A DNA stretch of 64,000 nucleotides, from the NCBI RefSeq assembly GCF_024347195.1, contig NZ_AP025281.1:1-64000 (forward strand), read 5' to 3'. Under the pieces are notes generated by a model, which saw only the letters and a list, made by a program, of their open reading frames with translations, was not told the DNA's origin and ran no database searches. Below, in pieces: positions 1 to 8,361 of this stretch. The stretch comes from Aliamphritea hakodatensis (GTDB lineage Bacteria; Pseudomonadota; Gammaproteobacteria; Pseudomonadales; Balneatricaceae). The stretch's first letter is position 1. Every line of letters starts with the position of its first letter. The position numbers and the translations under genes were made by a program.

Positions 1-300
1 AAAAAACTGTTCATAACTTAAAAAAATCTTTATTTTTTAATTGTCTGTCGTGTTTATAAGTCTGAATATTAACTGTTCCTAAGCTCTGTATAGTCTGATT
101 TATGTGCGGCTTGTTTAAAAAATAATCATTTTAAGGCACTTTAATTGCTTGAAAATCGTGCTGTAAAAAGAATTAGTAACAGCCTCATCTAACTGTGGAT
201 AAGCCGGTTCAGAACAGGTATTATCGGCTGATTATTCATTGTCGCGACAATTAAGAAACATCTGTGTCGCACAGGCCACTACGCCGTGCAAGGTTGATAT
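1..300. promoter_or_regulatory. dnaA upstream region, probable part of oriC
   Basis: The 300 bases before dnaA are AT-rich, with A and T runs in the first 60 bases. They contain one perfect DnaA box, TGTGGATAA, at 194-202. Looser matches (TGTTCATAA near 8, TGTTTATAA near 52) differ at two positions each. In many gammaproteobacteria the origin lies just upstream of dnaA, so this is probably the dnaA-proximal part of oriC plus the dnaA promoter. The region is cut by the window start, so the full box cluster cannot be judged. Confidence 0.6.
277..294 (+). repeat. 18-bp repeat copy upstream of dnaA
   Basis: The 18 bases ending 6 bp before the dnaA start match the 18 bases at 1940-1957 upstream of dnaN at 16 of 18 positions. 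The shared core is CGTGCAAGGT preceded by CACTAC. The copy lies within the 5' untranslated region and includes the AAGG that may serve as ribosome site. Function is unknown. Confidence 0.6.
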
Positions 301-1917
301 ATGTCCGTTGAGTTATGGGAACAGTGCTTACAGAGTCTTCAGCAGGAGTTCCCCGCACAACAATACAATACCTGGATCCGTCCTTTAAAAGCTTCCCCTG
401 AGGCTACCGGTGAACTGGTGCTGCTGGCGCCGAACCGGTTCGTCAAAGACTGGGTGAATGATAAATATCTGGGCCGTATCCGTGAGATTGTTAATGCGGT
501 GTCCGGCGATATCAGCGGCAAAGTCAGCATTGATATAGCGGCCCGCAGCACGGCAGGCTTCCGCCAGCGTCCGGCGCCACCTCAGGTACAGCGTCCGGTC
601 CGGCCAAGCCCGGCCCCGATGGCGCAGTTTGCTGAATCGGTGGCCCCGGTTGCGCCGAGCCGCCCGGCTCCGCCGCCGCGTCAGCCGGTTGAAGTGTTGC
701 CGCCGGAAGATGCCCCGACCCAGTTAGCCATAGATGTTGATAACAACGGTTTTGGTGCTGTTGAACCGCAGAGGGGATTTGTTGAAGCGAAGCCGTTTAC
801 CGAAGCCCCGAGTGTTGAAGAAATTGTGGCTGCCGCGCCAGCCGCGCCGGTGCCAAAAACCAACCGGGTGGTTGAAGTTGAAGGCGGTGTTCGGCATCAG
901 TCGAACCTTAATAAGGCCTTTACCTTTAATTCATTTGTTCAGGGTAAGTCTAACCAGCTGGCGCTGGCGGCAGCCCAGCAGGTGGCAGATAACCCGGGCG
1001 GCTCTTACAACCCACTGTTTATATATGGTGGTGTTGGCCTGGGTAAAACCCACCTTATGCATGCGGTTGGCATGGAAATGCTGCAGCGTAACCCGAACGC
1101 AAAAATTGTGTATCTGCACTCAGAGCGTTTTGTTGCCGACATGGTAAAGGCATTGCAACTGAATGCGATTAACGACTTTAAACGGTATTACCGCTCGGTG
1201 GATGCCCTGCTGATCGATGATATTCAGTTCTTCGCCGGCAAAGAGCGTTCCCAGGAAGAGTTTTTCCATACCTTCAATGCCCTGTTAGAGGGTGGTCAGC
1301 AAATGATCCTGACCAGCGACCGGTATCCGAAAGAGATCAACGGCGTTGAAGAACGGCTGAAGTCCCGCTTCGGCTGGGGATTAACCGTTGCGATTGAGCC
1401 GCCGGAACTGGAAACCCGGGTGGCCATTCTGATGAAGAAAGCCGAAGAAGCGCAGGTCCGTCTGCCGGATGATGCCGCATTCTTCCTGGCTCAAAAGATT
1501 CGTTCCAATGTGCGTGAGCTGGAGGGTGCCCTGAAGCGGGTCATCGCCAACGCGCACTTCACCGGCAACGCCATTACCACGCCGTTTATTAAAGAATCCC
1601 TGAAAGACTTGCTGGCATTGCAAGACAAACAGGTTAGTATAGATAACATCCAACGCGTGGTTGCCGAGTACTATAAGATTAAGGTGTCTGACCTGCTGTC
1701 CAAACGTCGCAGCCGCTCAGTTGCAAGGCCCCGCCAGGTGGCAATGAGTCTGTCCAAGGAACTGACCAATCACAGCCTGCCTGAGATTGGTGATGCTTTC
1801 GGTGGACGTGATCATACAACCATTTTGCATGGTTGCCGCAAGGTGGCAGAATTGCGCGAGAGCGATACGGATATAAGAGAGGATTATCAGAACCTGTTAC
1901 GTCACTTAACGGCGTAG
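301..1917 (+). CDS. dnaA: Chromosomal replication initiator protein DnaA
   Basis: Initiator ATPase that binds DnaA boxes and melts the origin. The N-terminal domain (about 1-90) is followed by a long Pro/Ala-rich linker to about residue 200, which makes the protein (538 aa) longer than the E. coli one (467 aa). The AAA+ domain has Walker A GGVGLGKT at about 243-250 and Walker B LLIDDIQF at about 303-310. The C-terminal DNA-binding helix carries the GGRDHTTILHG signature. The gene heads the dnaA-dnaN-recF-gyrB cluster. The start is the ATG at 301, with AAGG about 9 bases upstream. Confidence 0.98.
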   Translation: MSVELWEQCLQSLQQEFPAQQYNTWIRPLKASPEATGELVLLAPNRFVKDWVNDKYLGRIREIVNAVSGDISGKVSIDIAARSTAGFRQRPAPPQVQRPVRPSPAPMAQFAESVAPVAPSRPAPPPRQPVEVLPPEDAPTQLAIDVDNNGFGAVEPQRGFVEAKPFTEAPSVEEIVAAAPAAPVPKTNRVVEVEGGVRHQSNLNKAFTFNSFVQGKSNQLALAAAQQVADNPGGSYNPLFIYGGVGLGKTHLMHAVGMEMLQRNPNAKIVYLHSERFVADMVKALQLNAINDFKRYYRSVDALLIDDIQFFAGKERSQEEFFHTFNALLEGGQQMILTSDRYPKEINGVEERLKSRFGWGLTVAIEPPELETRVAILMKKAEEAQVRLPDDAAFFLAQKIRSNVRELEGALKRVIANAHFTGNAITTPFIKESLKDLLALQDKQVSIDNIQRVVAEYYKIKVSDLLSKRRSRSVARPRQVAMSLSKELTNHSLPEIGDAFGGRDHTTILHGCRKVAELRESDTDIREDYQNLLRHLTA

Positions 1918-1939
1918 TTTGCAGATTGCGACCTTTGCT

Positions 1940-1957
1940 CACTACAACGTGCAAGGT
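1940..1957 (+). repeat. 18-bp repeat copy upstream of dnaN
   Basis: Second copy of the 18-bp motif found before dnaA (16 of 18 identical), 26 bp before the dnaN start. Here the GCAAGGTC end can also pair with GACCTTTGC starting at 1930, forming a short imperfect hairpin in the dnaA-dnaN spacer. Confidence 0.6.
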
Positions 1958-1983
1958 CTCTGATTAATGAAGGGTAGGAAAAC

Positions 1984-3087
1984 ATGAAGTTTGTTATTTC
2001 TAGAGAAGCGCTGATCAAGCCATTGCAGCTGGTTGCCGGTGTCGTTGAGCGTCGCCAGACGTTGCCAGTGCTTTCAAACATTCTGTTGGTCGCCGAAGGC
2101 AACCAGTTGTCGATGACAGGTACAGACCTGGAAGTGGAACTGGTTGGCCGGGTTGAGCTGGAAGAGCCGGCTGAAGCAGGGTCTATTACCGTGCCGGCCC
2201 GTAAGCTGATGGACATCTGTAAGTCACTGCCGGACAGCGCCATTATCGAGCTGACGCTGACCGGTCAGAAGATGGTGATCAAGGCTGGCCGCAGCCGCTT
2301 TACACTGTCTACCCTGCCTGCTGCTGAATTCCCGAATGTGGAAGACAGCCCCGAAGCATTCGAGCTGACGGTATCCCAGAGCCAGGTACGCCATCTGATC
2401 GATCAGACCGGCTTCTCCATGGCGCAGCAGGACGTCCGTTACTACCTGAACGGTATGCTGCTGGAAGTGAACGATAATACCCTGCGTGCGGTATCCACCG
2501 ATGGCCACCGTCTGGCCACCAGTGTGACTGACGTTGAAACCAACAGCACCTCACCGCATCAGTTCATCGTACCCCGTAAAGGTATTCTGGAACTGGCCCG
2601 TCTGTTACAGGGCGGTGACGAAGAAGTACGCCTGGTTGTGGGGGCTAATCACATCCGTGCCCATGCCGGTGATTTTACCTTCACTTCCAAGCTGGTTGAC
2701 GGCAAGTTCCCGGATTATCAGCGCGTTATTCCTCAGGGTGGCGACAAGTTCATGCTGGGCACCCGGCAGGAACTGCGTCAGGTATTCAGCCGTATCGCGA
2801 TCCTGTCGAATGAGAAATACCGCGGTGTACGCCTGTCCCTGACCAGTGGTTACCTGCAGGTCATGGCGAATAACCCGGAACAGGAAGAAGCGGAAGAAAC
2901 CGTTGCAGTGGATTACGATGGTGACAGCCTGGAAATCGGCTTTAACGTTAACTACCTGCTGGATGTACTGTCGATTGTGAACTCTGAAGTGGTTCGCTTT
3001 ACGTTGTCTGACTCTAACAGCAGTGCGCTGGTTGAAGGTCTGGACGACGGCGGTTCCCTGTTCGTTGTTATGCCAATGCGTATGTAA
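1984..3087 (+). CDS. dnaN: DNA polymerase III beta sliding clamp
   Basis: Ring-shaped processivity clamp of the replicative polymerase. The 367-residue length equals the family norm. It starts MKFVISREALIKPLQLV and ends in the family-typical VVMPMRM tail. Three repeated clamp folds are expected, and the ELARLLQGGDEEV and VDGKFPDYQRVIP segments are characteristic. The ribosome site is the GGGTAGGAAAAC stretch before ATG 1984. It lies 66 bp after dnaA and is probably co-transcribed with it. Confidence 0.98.
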   Translation: MKFVISREALIKPLQLVAGVVERRQTLPVLSNILLVAEGNQLSMTGTDLEVELVGRVELEEPAEAGSITVPARKLMDICKSLPDSAIIELTLTGQKMVIKAGRSRFTLSTLPAAEFPNVEDSPEAFELTVSQSQVRHLIDQTGFSMAQQDVRYYLNGMLLEVNDNTLRAVSTDGHRLATSVTDVETNSTSPHQFIVPRKGILELARLLQGGDEEVRLVVGANHIRAHAGDFTFTSKLVDGKFPDYQRVIPQGGDKFMLGTRQELRQVFSRIAILSNEKYRGVRLSLTSGYLQVMANNPEQEEAEETVAVDYDGDSLEIGFNVNYLLDVLSIVNSEVVRFTLSDSNSSALVEGLDDGGSLFVVMPMRM

Positions 3088-3090
3088 TTC

Positions 3091-3130
3091 CTCACGCCCG
3101 CCGGCACCGTTTTGTGACGGCGGGCGTGAG
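3091..3130. terminator. 13-bp perfect stem-loop between dnaN and recF
   Basis: CTCACGCCCGCCG (3091-3103) is perfectly complementary to CGGCGGGCGTGAG (3118-3130), with a 14-base loop, immediately after the dnaN stop. No T-run follows on the plus strand, so it may be an attenuator, RNA-stability element or weak terminator that lowers recF and gyrB expression relative to dnaN. Confidence 0.6.
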
Positions 3131-3170
3131 TCCTCCCTTTAATGTCTGAGATCACCTGCCCTTCGCGTCT

Positions 3171-4274
3171 ATGCCCTTAACTACTCTCAGGGTGCAGCAG
3201 GTACGCAACCTCGCTGACATCAGCTTCACCCCTTCTGCACATATCAACATTATCCACGGTGCCAATGGCAGCGGTAAAAGTAGCCTGCTGGAAGCCATTC
3301 ATATACTGGGCCTGACCCGTTCATTCCGGACCAACAAGCTGCGTCATCTGATCCGCAGTGGTACGGATCAGTGTCTGGTGTTTGCTGAAGTGGATGCGAT
3401 GGCAACGGGAACATCTCAACCATTAGGCGTGGAGCGCAGCCTGGAAGGCGCCAGCCGCATGCGTTATGCCGGTGCAGACATTGATTTAACCACCCTCGCT
3501 GAGCTGTTACCGATTCAGGTCATTAACTCTGAAACCTTCCAGATTCTGGAAGGCAGCCCGGCAATCCGGCGGGCATTTATCGATTGGGGCGTGTTTCATA
3601 CGGATCCGCTGTTTATTCGTCTGTGGCGAGGCTTTAAAAGAGTCTTAAAACAGCGTAATTCTTTGCTGAAATATGGTAAAATCGATCCTTCAATGCGCCA
3701 GATATGGGACCGTGAGTTAGTCACCTATTCTGAGCAGCTGAACCACCTGAGGGAAGACTATCTGGCGCTGCTCAAACCTGAGTTCGATCAGGTACTTGCA
3801 GGCCTGCTGCCAAACCTCGAAATAGAGTTGGGATTCAGCTGCGGCTGGGATCAGAAACGCGGTCTGGATGCCGTGCTGGCCGATAATTTAGTGCGGGACC
3901 GGAAACAGGGTTTTACCAGTGCCGGGCCGCAGCGGGCTGACCTGAGGGTTAAGGCCGACGGACATAATGCTGCAGAACGGCTTTCCCGGGGCCAGAAGAA
4001 GATTGTTGTCAGCGCATTAAAGCTGGCACAGGGTGCATTATTTTATAAGCTCAACAGCCGGGCCTGTGTTTATCTGATTGATGATTTACCGTCCGAACTG
4101 GACGAGCAGCACAGCCGGTTGTTTTGCAGCTACTTAGAAAAAACCAGTAATCAGTGTTTTATCACCTGTGTGGATAAAACAACATTGAGCGAGTTTTGGT
4201 CTCAGGAGACTCAGGTGAGTTTCCATGAGATACACCAGGGTGAATTAGTCACCCAGCATCAGGAGAGTTTATGA
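3171..4274 (+). CDS. recF: DNA replication and repair protein RecF
   Basis: SMC-like ATPase that helps load RecA at gaps and stalled forks. Walker A GANGSGKSS lies at about residues 30-38, the ABC signature-like LSRGQKK at about 271-277, and an LIDDLPSELDE Walker B/D-loop follows. The 367 aa length is normal. It overlaps the gyrB start by four bases (ATGA), indicating translational coupling. No strong ribosome site precedes the chosen ATG. Confidence 0.97.
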   Translation: MPLTTLRVQQVRNLADISFTPSAHINIIHGANGSGKSSLLEAIHILGLTRSFRTNKLRHLIRSGTDQCLVFAEVDAMATGTSQPLGVERSLEGASRMRYAGADIDLTTLAELLPIQVINSETFQILEGSPAIRRAFIDWGVFHTDPLFIRLWRGFKRVLKQRNSLLKYGKIDPSMRQIWDRELVTYSEQLNHLREDYLALLKPEFDQVLAGLLPNLEIELGFSCGWDQKRGLDAVLADNLVRDRKQGFTSAGPQRADLRVKADGHNAAERLSRGQKKIVVSALKLAQGALFYKLNSRACVYLIDDLPSELDEQHSRLFCSYLEKTSNQCFITCVDKTTLSEFWSQETQVSFHEIHQGELVTQHQESL

Positions 4275-6694
4275 GCGGCGAAAATCAGGATTACGATTCT
4301 TCCAGTATTAAGGTCTTAAAGGGCCTTGATGCGGTTCGCAAGCGCCCGGGTATGTATATCGGCGATACCGATGACGGTAGCGGCCTGCACCACATGGTGT
4401 TTGAAATCGTGGATAACTCCATCGATGAAGCACTGGCCGGCTACTGCAGTGAAATCAAGGTCATTATCCATGCTGATGAGAGCGTCAGTGTATCGGATAA
4501 CGGCCGGGGTATTCCGACAGATATCCACGAAGAAGAAGGTGTTTCTGCCGCTGAAGTTATCATGACCGTGCTGCACGCCGGTGGTAAGTTTGATGACAAC
4601 TCTTATAAGGTATCCGGTGGCCTGCACGGTGTAGGTGTATCCGTTGTAAACGCCCTGTCTTCCAAGCTGAAGCTGACCATCCGCCGTAACGGTGACGTGC
4701 ATGAACAAACTTACCGTCACGGTGAGCCTGACGAGCCGCTGAAGGTTGTTGGCCAGACAGACACATCAGGTACGCTGTGCCGTTTCTGGCCATCTGAAGA
4801 CACCTTCAAGAACATCGAATTCAAATTTGACCTGCTGGCCAAGCGTTTACGTGAGCTGTCGTTCCTGAACTCCGGCGTGGCTATTCGTCTGATAGACGAG
4901 CGTTCCGGTGATGAAGAACTGTTTGCCTATGAAGGCGGTCTGGGATCCTTCGTTGAATTCCTGAATAACAACAAGTCTCCGATCAACAAAATGTTCCACT
5001 TTAACACCACCCATGAAAACGGTGTGGGTGTGGAAGTGGCCATGCAGTGGAATGACAGTTTCCAGGAAAGCATTCACTGCTTTACCAACAACATTCCACA
5101 GCGTGATGGCGGTACTCACTTATCGGGTTTCCGTACTGCGCTGACCCGTGGTCTGAACACCTACATTGAAAGCGAAAAGCTGAACAAAACCGGCAAAACC
5201 AGCACCACTGGTGATGACTGCCGTGAAGGTCTGACGGCCATTATCTCGGTTAAAGTGCCAGATCCGAAGTTCTCTTCTCAGACCAAGGACAAACTGGTTT
5301 CATCCGAGGTGAAAACCGCGGTTGAGCAGGCAATGTATGAACTGCTGAACGACTTCCTGCAGGAAAACCCGCAGGACGCCAAAGCCGTTGTTACCAAGAT
5401 GATCGATGCGGCCCGGGCCCGTGAAGCGGCGCGTAAAGCCCGTGAAATGACCCGCCGTAAAGGTGCACTGGATATCGCCGGCCTGCCCGGAAAACTGGCG
5501 GACTGCCAGGAAAAAGACCCGGCACTGTCTGAAATTTACCTGGTGGAGGGTGACTCCGCTGGCGGATCAGCCAAGCAGGGCCGTAACCGTAAAACCCAGG
5601 CCATTCTGCCGCTGAAGGGTAAAATCCTGAACGTTGAGAAGGCCCGTTTTGACAAGATGCTGACCTCTGCCGAAGTCGGTACCCTGATCACTGCACTGGG
5701 TACGGGTATTGGTCGGGAAGAATTCAGCGCCGATAAGCTGCGTTATCACCAGATTATCATCATGACCGATGCCGACGTGGATGGTTCGCACATCCGTACC
5801 CTGCTGCTGACTTTCTTCTTCCGTCAGATGCCTGAGATCATTGAGCGTGGCCATGTCTATATTGCCCAGCCGCCGCTGTATAAGATCAAAAAAGGTAAGC
5901 AGGAACAGTACCTTAAAGACGACGATGCACTGGATAACTATCTCTTGCAGGGCGCGATGGACGGTGCTTCTATGCACGTTAACGCCGATGCGCCGGGCAT
6001 TACCGGCACCGCACTGGAAGACATCGTATCCCAGTATCGTAACGTCGACCGTATGATTGCCCGCCTATCCCGGGTGTATCCTGAGCCGATCCTGCGCCAG
6101 ATGGTGTATACGCCGCGTCTGGAAGTGGCGGACATGCGTGATGACCAGAAGGTATCTGAATGGATTGATCAGGTCTGTGACGGCCTGGGTGACACACTGG
6201 ATGGCGGTGACGTATACACCAGCGGTGCACACGAAGATAAAGAGCATGAAGGTACTTTCTTGCCAGAAGTAAACGTATTACAGCACGGCGTCAGCAGCCA
6301 GTATCTGTTCGATCAGACCTTCTTCGAATCGAAGGACTACGCAGCGCTGACCGCGCTGGGCGACACCCTGAACGGCCTGCTGGAAGAAACTGCTTACTTC
6401 AAGCGTGGCGAACGTACCCTTGAAACTACTGACTTCCCGCAGGGCCTGAACTGGCTGATGGACCTGTCGAAGCGTGGCCATAGCATCCAGCGCTATAAGG
6501 GTCTGGGTGAGATGAACCCGGATCAGCTGTGGGAAACTACTATGGATCCGGAAGTACGTCGCATGCTGCAGGTTACCATCGACGATGCCATTGGTGCCGA
6601 CCAGCTGTTCACCACCCTGATGGGTGACGAAGTGGAACCACGCCGGAACTTCATTGAAACCAACGCCCTGAACGTATCCAACCTGGATTTCTGA
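4271..6694 (+). CDS. gyrB: DNA gyrase subunit B
   Basis: ATPase subunit of gyrase, which introduces negative supercoils. The N-terminal GHKL ATPase fold has the DNSIDEALAG and GRGIP motifs and the GGLHGVGVSVVNALS lid. The transducer follows, then the TOPRIM domain with EGDSAGG at about 426 and DADVDGSHIRTLLLTF further on, and the C-terminal QRYKGLGEMN signature. At 807 aa it matches the E. coli length. A good AGGAG ribosome site precedes ATG 4271. The accessory insert begins 7 bp after its stop codon. Confidence 0.98.
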   Translation: MSGENQDYDSSSIKVLKGLDAVRKRPGMYIGDTDDGSGLHHMVFEIVDNSIDEALAGYCSEIKVIIHADESVSVSDNGRGIPTDIHEEEGVSAAEVIMTVLHAGGKFDDNSYKVSGGLHGVGVSVVNALSSKLKLTIRRNGDVHEQTYRHGEPDEPLKVVGQTDTSGTLCRFWPSEDTFKNIEFKFDLLAKRLRELSFLNSGVAIRLIDERSGDEELFAYEGGLGSFVEFLNNNKSPINKMFHFNTTHENGVGVEVAMQWNDSFQESIHCFTNNIPQRDGGTHLSGFRTALTRGLNTYIESEKLNKTGKTSTTGDDCREGLTAIISVKVPDPKFSSQTKDKLVSSEVKTAVEQAMYELLNDFLQENPQDAKAVVTKMIDAARAREAARKAREMTRRKGALDIAGLPGKLADCQEKDPALSEIYLVEGDSAGGSAKQGRNRKTQAILPLKGKILNVEKARFDKMLTSAEVGTLITALGTGIGREEFSADKLRYHQIIIMTDADVDGSHIRTLLLTFFFRQMPEIIERGHVYIAQPPLYKIKKGKQEQYLKDDDALDNYLLQGAMDGASMHVNADAPGITGTALEDIVSQYRNVDRMIARLSRVYPEPILRQMVYTPRLEVADMRDDQKVSEWIDQVCDGLGDTLDGGDVYTSGAHEDKEHEGTFLPEVNVLQHGVSSQYLFDQTFFESKDYAALTALGDTLNGLLEETAYFKRGERTLETTDFPQGLNWLMDLSKRGHSIQRYKGLGEMNPDQLWETTMDPEVRRMLQVTIDDAIGADQLFTTLMGDEVEPRRNFIETNALNVSNLDF

Positions 6695-6701
6695 TGGGTT
6701 T

Positions 6702-6769
6702 TGTCAAATCTCATTTGAGATGAAATGCTGTCTCATAATTGTGAAACGGCGTCTCATTTAGAATGAAAC
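6702..6769 (+). repeat. Left element end with three packed 18-bp sites
   Basis: Terminal TGTC is followed by three tandem sites of the form TCTCAT-N6-TGAAAC at 6709-6726, 6731-6747 (N5) and 6752-6769. The first ends TGAAAT instead of TGAAAC. Spacing of 21-22 bp resembles overlapping TnsB-type sites of Tn7-like right ends. Confidence 0.6.
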
Positions 6770-6776
6770 GAAAACT

Positions 6777-6804
6777 AAAAAAGCAGCCTTATGGCTGCTT
6801 TTTT
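6777..6804. terminator. Bidirectional intrinsic terminator after gyrB and the WYL gene
   Basis: A-run plus GCAGCC (6783-6788), TTAT loop, GGCTGC (6793-6798) and T-run to 6804. It works on the plus strand for gyrB read-through and on the minus strand for the WYL gene ending at 6815. It lies inside the inserted element, so gyrB would depend on it after insertion. Confidence 0.85.
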
Positions 6805-6814
6805 ATATGAAGAT

Positions 6815-7708
6815 TTATACATGAGAAAGACACATTTCTCGATTCTTCAGATAGAAGTTATAGTATTCGTTATTTTCAGTTGTAGTTTTTTCTCTAGTAT
6901 CAATGAACCAGCGGCGTTTCAATATCCACAGTAATGCTGCACGTTCAGTTAGTATTAGCTCATTACTGTCAGCTGACATGCCGAAGTCTTTTCGTACGGA
7001 CTTCCTTTGATCTTCAGTTAAATTCGGATGCAGAGTTAAGACTAGTGGAATTTTTTCATTCCACGCACTATCAGCAGCCAAAGACTCATGTGGTTTCTGC
7101 TTGTTTTCAACGTCTAGTTCATTAATTAATGTAGTCCGACTGAAGTTGAAGTTTTTAAACTTGTCAGGACGTTGCTCGCAGCGTTGATAGCCTCGAAATA
7201 TCCAGTAGCGGCCATCAAATAAAAGGCTCAATGGTAAAATTTCACGTTTCTTGTGGTTGTTGCTATTGCTAGAGATATAGTGGCACTCAATCGCTGAAGC
7301 GTTGAACATCGCACGAGTTATCTTAGCAACATCTTCCCTTTCCAATACATTCGTTAATGCGCCAATTCGGGCATAAGGCAGTACTGGGTTATCGATTAGC
7401 TTGTTTTTATTAAAACCATGAGAAAGCATACCTAATGCCACCACTGGATCTATATTGATCAAGGGCTGAAAAGATTCAGTAATGACGTTCACTTTTCGTG
7501 AAGGGTCTCGATAAAGGTTTTTCGGTCTTAGCTTTATGTAGTCAGAGAGTAGTCGTGAGGCTGAAGCGTCGGCTAATCCGAATGCAATATTGAGATCATT
7601 GCGCTTGATAGATCCTGTGAAGTGCACCTTAAAGTCTATGTATGCCAGCCTTTCAGCCTTGTTTCCGGCAATATTCTGTAGCTCTAGATAGCTAAGAGAT
7701 GTATCCAT
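6815..7708 (-). CDS. WYL-domain transcriptional regulator, BrxR/CapW-like
   Basis: 297 aa. The N-terminal winged-helix region (about 1-100) has the RNDLNIAFGLADASASRLLS type of helix-turn-helix. The central WYL domain (about 125-205) contains LLFDGRYWIFRGYQR, and a C-terminal WCX-like part is predicted. Proteins of this build (BrxR, CapW) repress phage-defence operons and respond to a nucleic-acid or nucleotide ligand through the WYL pocket. This gene is divergent from the small-gene transcript starting near 7840 and inverted repeats lie between them, so local repression is likely. No full defence operon is adjacent. Family call is firm, specific role inferred. Confidence 0.8.
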   Translation of the reverse strand: MDTSLSYLELQNIAGNKAERLAYIDFKVHFTGSIKRNDLNIAFGLADASASRLLSDYIKLRPKNLYRDPSRKVNVITESFQPLINIDPVVALGMLSHGFNKNKLIDNPVLPYARIGALTNVLEREDVAKITRAMFNASAIECHYISSNSNNHKKREILPLSLLFDGRYWIFRGYQRCEQRPDKFKNFNFSRTTLINELDVENKQKPHESLAADSAWNEKIPLVLTLHPNLTEDQRKSVRKDFGMSADSNELILTERAALLWILKRRWFIDTREKTTTENNEYYNFYLKNREMCLSHV

Positions 7709-7742
7709 GATAGTTGCATCTTTACTTATTGTTAGAGGTTCA

Positions 7743-7833
7743 AATTATACATTAGGTATACTTTTAAGCAATATGCGTATCATAATGATATGTGAATGCG
7801 TGTTGTAATCGATACGCATTGGTGTGGTATACT
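7743..7833. promoter_or_regulatory. Divergent promoter and operator region of the WYL locus
   Basis: On the minus strand a TATAAT -10 (7744-7749) serves the WYL gene, with a weak TTGCTT -35 (7766-7771). On the plus strand an extended -10, TGGTATACT, ends at 7833. Between them are a perfect 9-bp inverted repeat, ATGCGTATC (7773-7781) and GATACGCAT (7811-7819), and a 13-bp palindrome TATCATAATGATA (7778-7790). These overlap both promoters, as expected for an autoregulating repressor. Confidence 0.6.
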
Positions 7834-7918
7834 ACACGTGTTTGTTTTCAAATATGGTTGCATATTTTTTGAGCGGAATTATACTCGATCTATATCTAGT
7901 GTGTTTAGGCAGATTATT

Positions 7919-8153
7919 ACACCATATAGTGGTGTTTGGAGAAGTAATGAAGAAGGGTAATAGAGAGTAAGTTAGGGTAACTAGCAGTAGGATGCTAGAT
8001 ACCCTTAGTAAGGCAACCAAAAGCATGTAGGAATGCTTTTGGAGGGTTGTATAACAGAGGTCTACAGCCCCAAGAGTTATACGAAGCGATACACTTCCAG
8101 ATTAACTTTTGTTGCTTTGCTTTACAAGAACCTCTTAATCAAAAGAAAGAGGT
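7919..8153 (+). ncRNA. Candidate structured leader RNA with four hairpins
   Basis: The stretch contains ACACCA/TGGTGT (7919-7935). A long hairpin follows with AGGGTA and CTAGCA on the 5' side and TGCTAG and TACCCT on the 3' side (7974-8005). Next is a perfect 10-bp hairpin CCAAAAGCAT/ATGCTTTTGG (8017-8042), then GTATAAC/GTTATAC (8049-8082), and finally an ACCTCTT/AAGAGGT hairpin (8130-8153) covering a ribosome site. The second and third hairpins have the identical hexaloop GTAGGA. Apart from a 7-codon mini-ORF no coding sequence is evident. I do not recognise a known RNA family. Confidence 0.45.
7947..7970 (+). CDS. Possible 7-codon leader peptide
   Basis: GGAG at 7938-7941 is followed after five bases by ATG and seven sense codons, MKKGNRE, then TAA. 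It lies at the start of the hairpin-rich leader, where a short translated peptide could couple ribosome movement to downstream folding. An ORF this short arises easily by chance, so this is only a possibility. Confidence 0.2.
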   Translation: MKKGNRE

Positions 8154-8159
8154 GCTTTT

Positions 8160-8258
8160 ATGAAAAAGCTTAAAGTTGTGCGTGTCACTACTTATCCTCG
8201 CTTTCGCTTTGGACGTTGGGAACAAGTACGTACCCATTGGCGCTCCCTTCCGCGATAG
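8160..8258 (+). CDS. Small basic protein of unknown function (32 aa)
   Basis: The ORF reads MKKLKVVRVTTYPRF followed by RFGRWEQVRTHWRSLPR. It is strongly basic, with eight Arg and four Lys and aromatic residues between, suggesting nucleic-acid binding, but no family is recognised. A strong ribosome site AAGAGGTG precedes the ATG by six to seven bases. That site pairs perfectly with ACCTCTT upstream, so translation may be controlled by RNA folding. It lies between the structured leader and the DUF3892 gene and is probably in the same transcript. Confidence 0.5.
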   Translation: MKKLKVVRVTTYPRFRFGRWEQVRTHWRSLPR

Positions 8259-8361
8259 CACTTTGATTTTCATTTCTAAGTGAAGTGAAGCAATGTCTGA
8301 AAGCCAAGCCAAGCCACGCCTGGCTTTCATTACTAACAAGTTAATTATGAGGGCCTTTGAT

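Noticed and set aside
7825..7840. CACGTG near 7835 as a third parS
   Set aside because: The flanks (CTACACGTGTTT) do not match the parS arms. It lies in the WYL-locus promoter.
7981..8042. CRISPR-like repeats or retron msr/msd
   Set aside because: The two hairpins share only the hexaloop, there is no regular repeat-spacer array, and no reverse transcriptase or cas gene is present.
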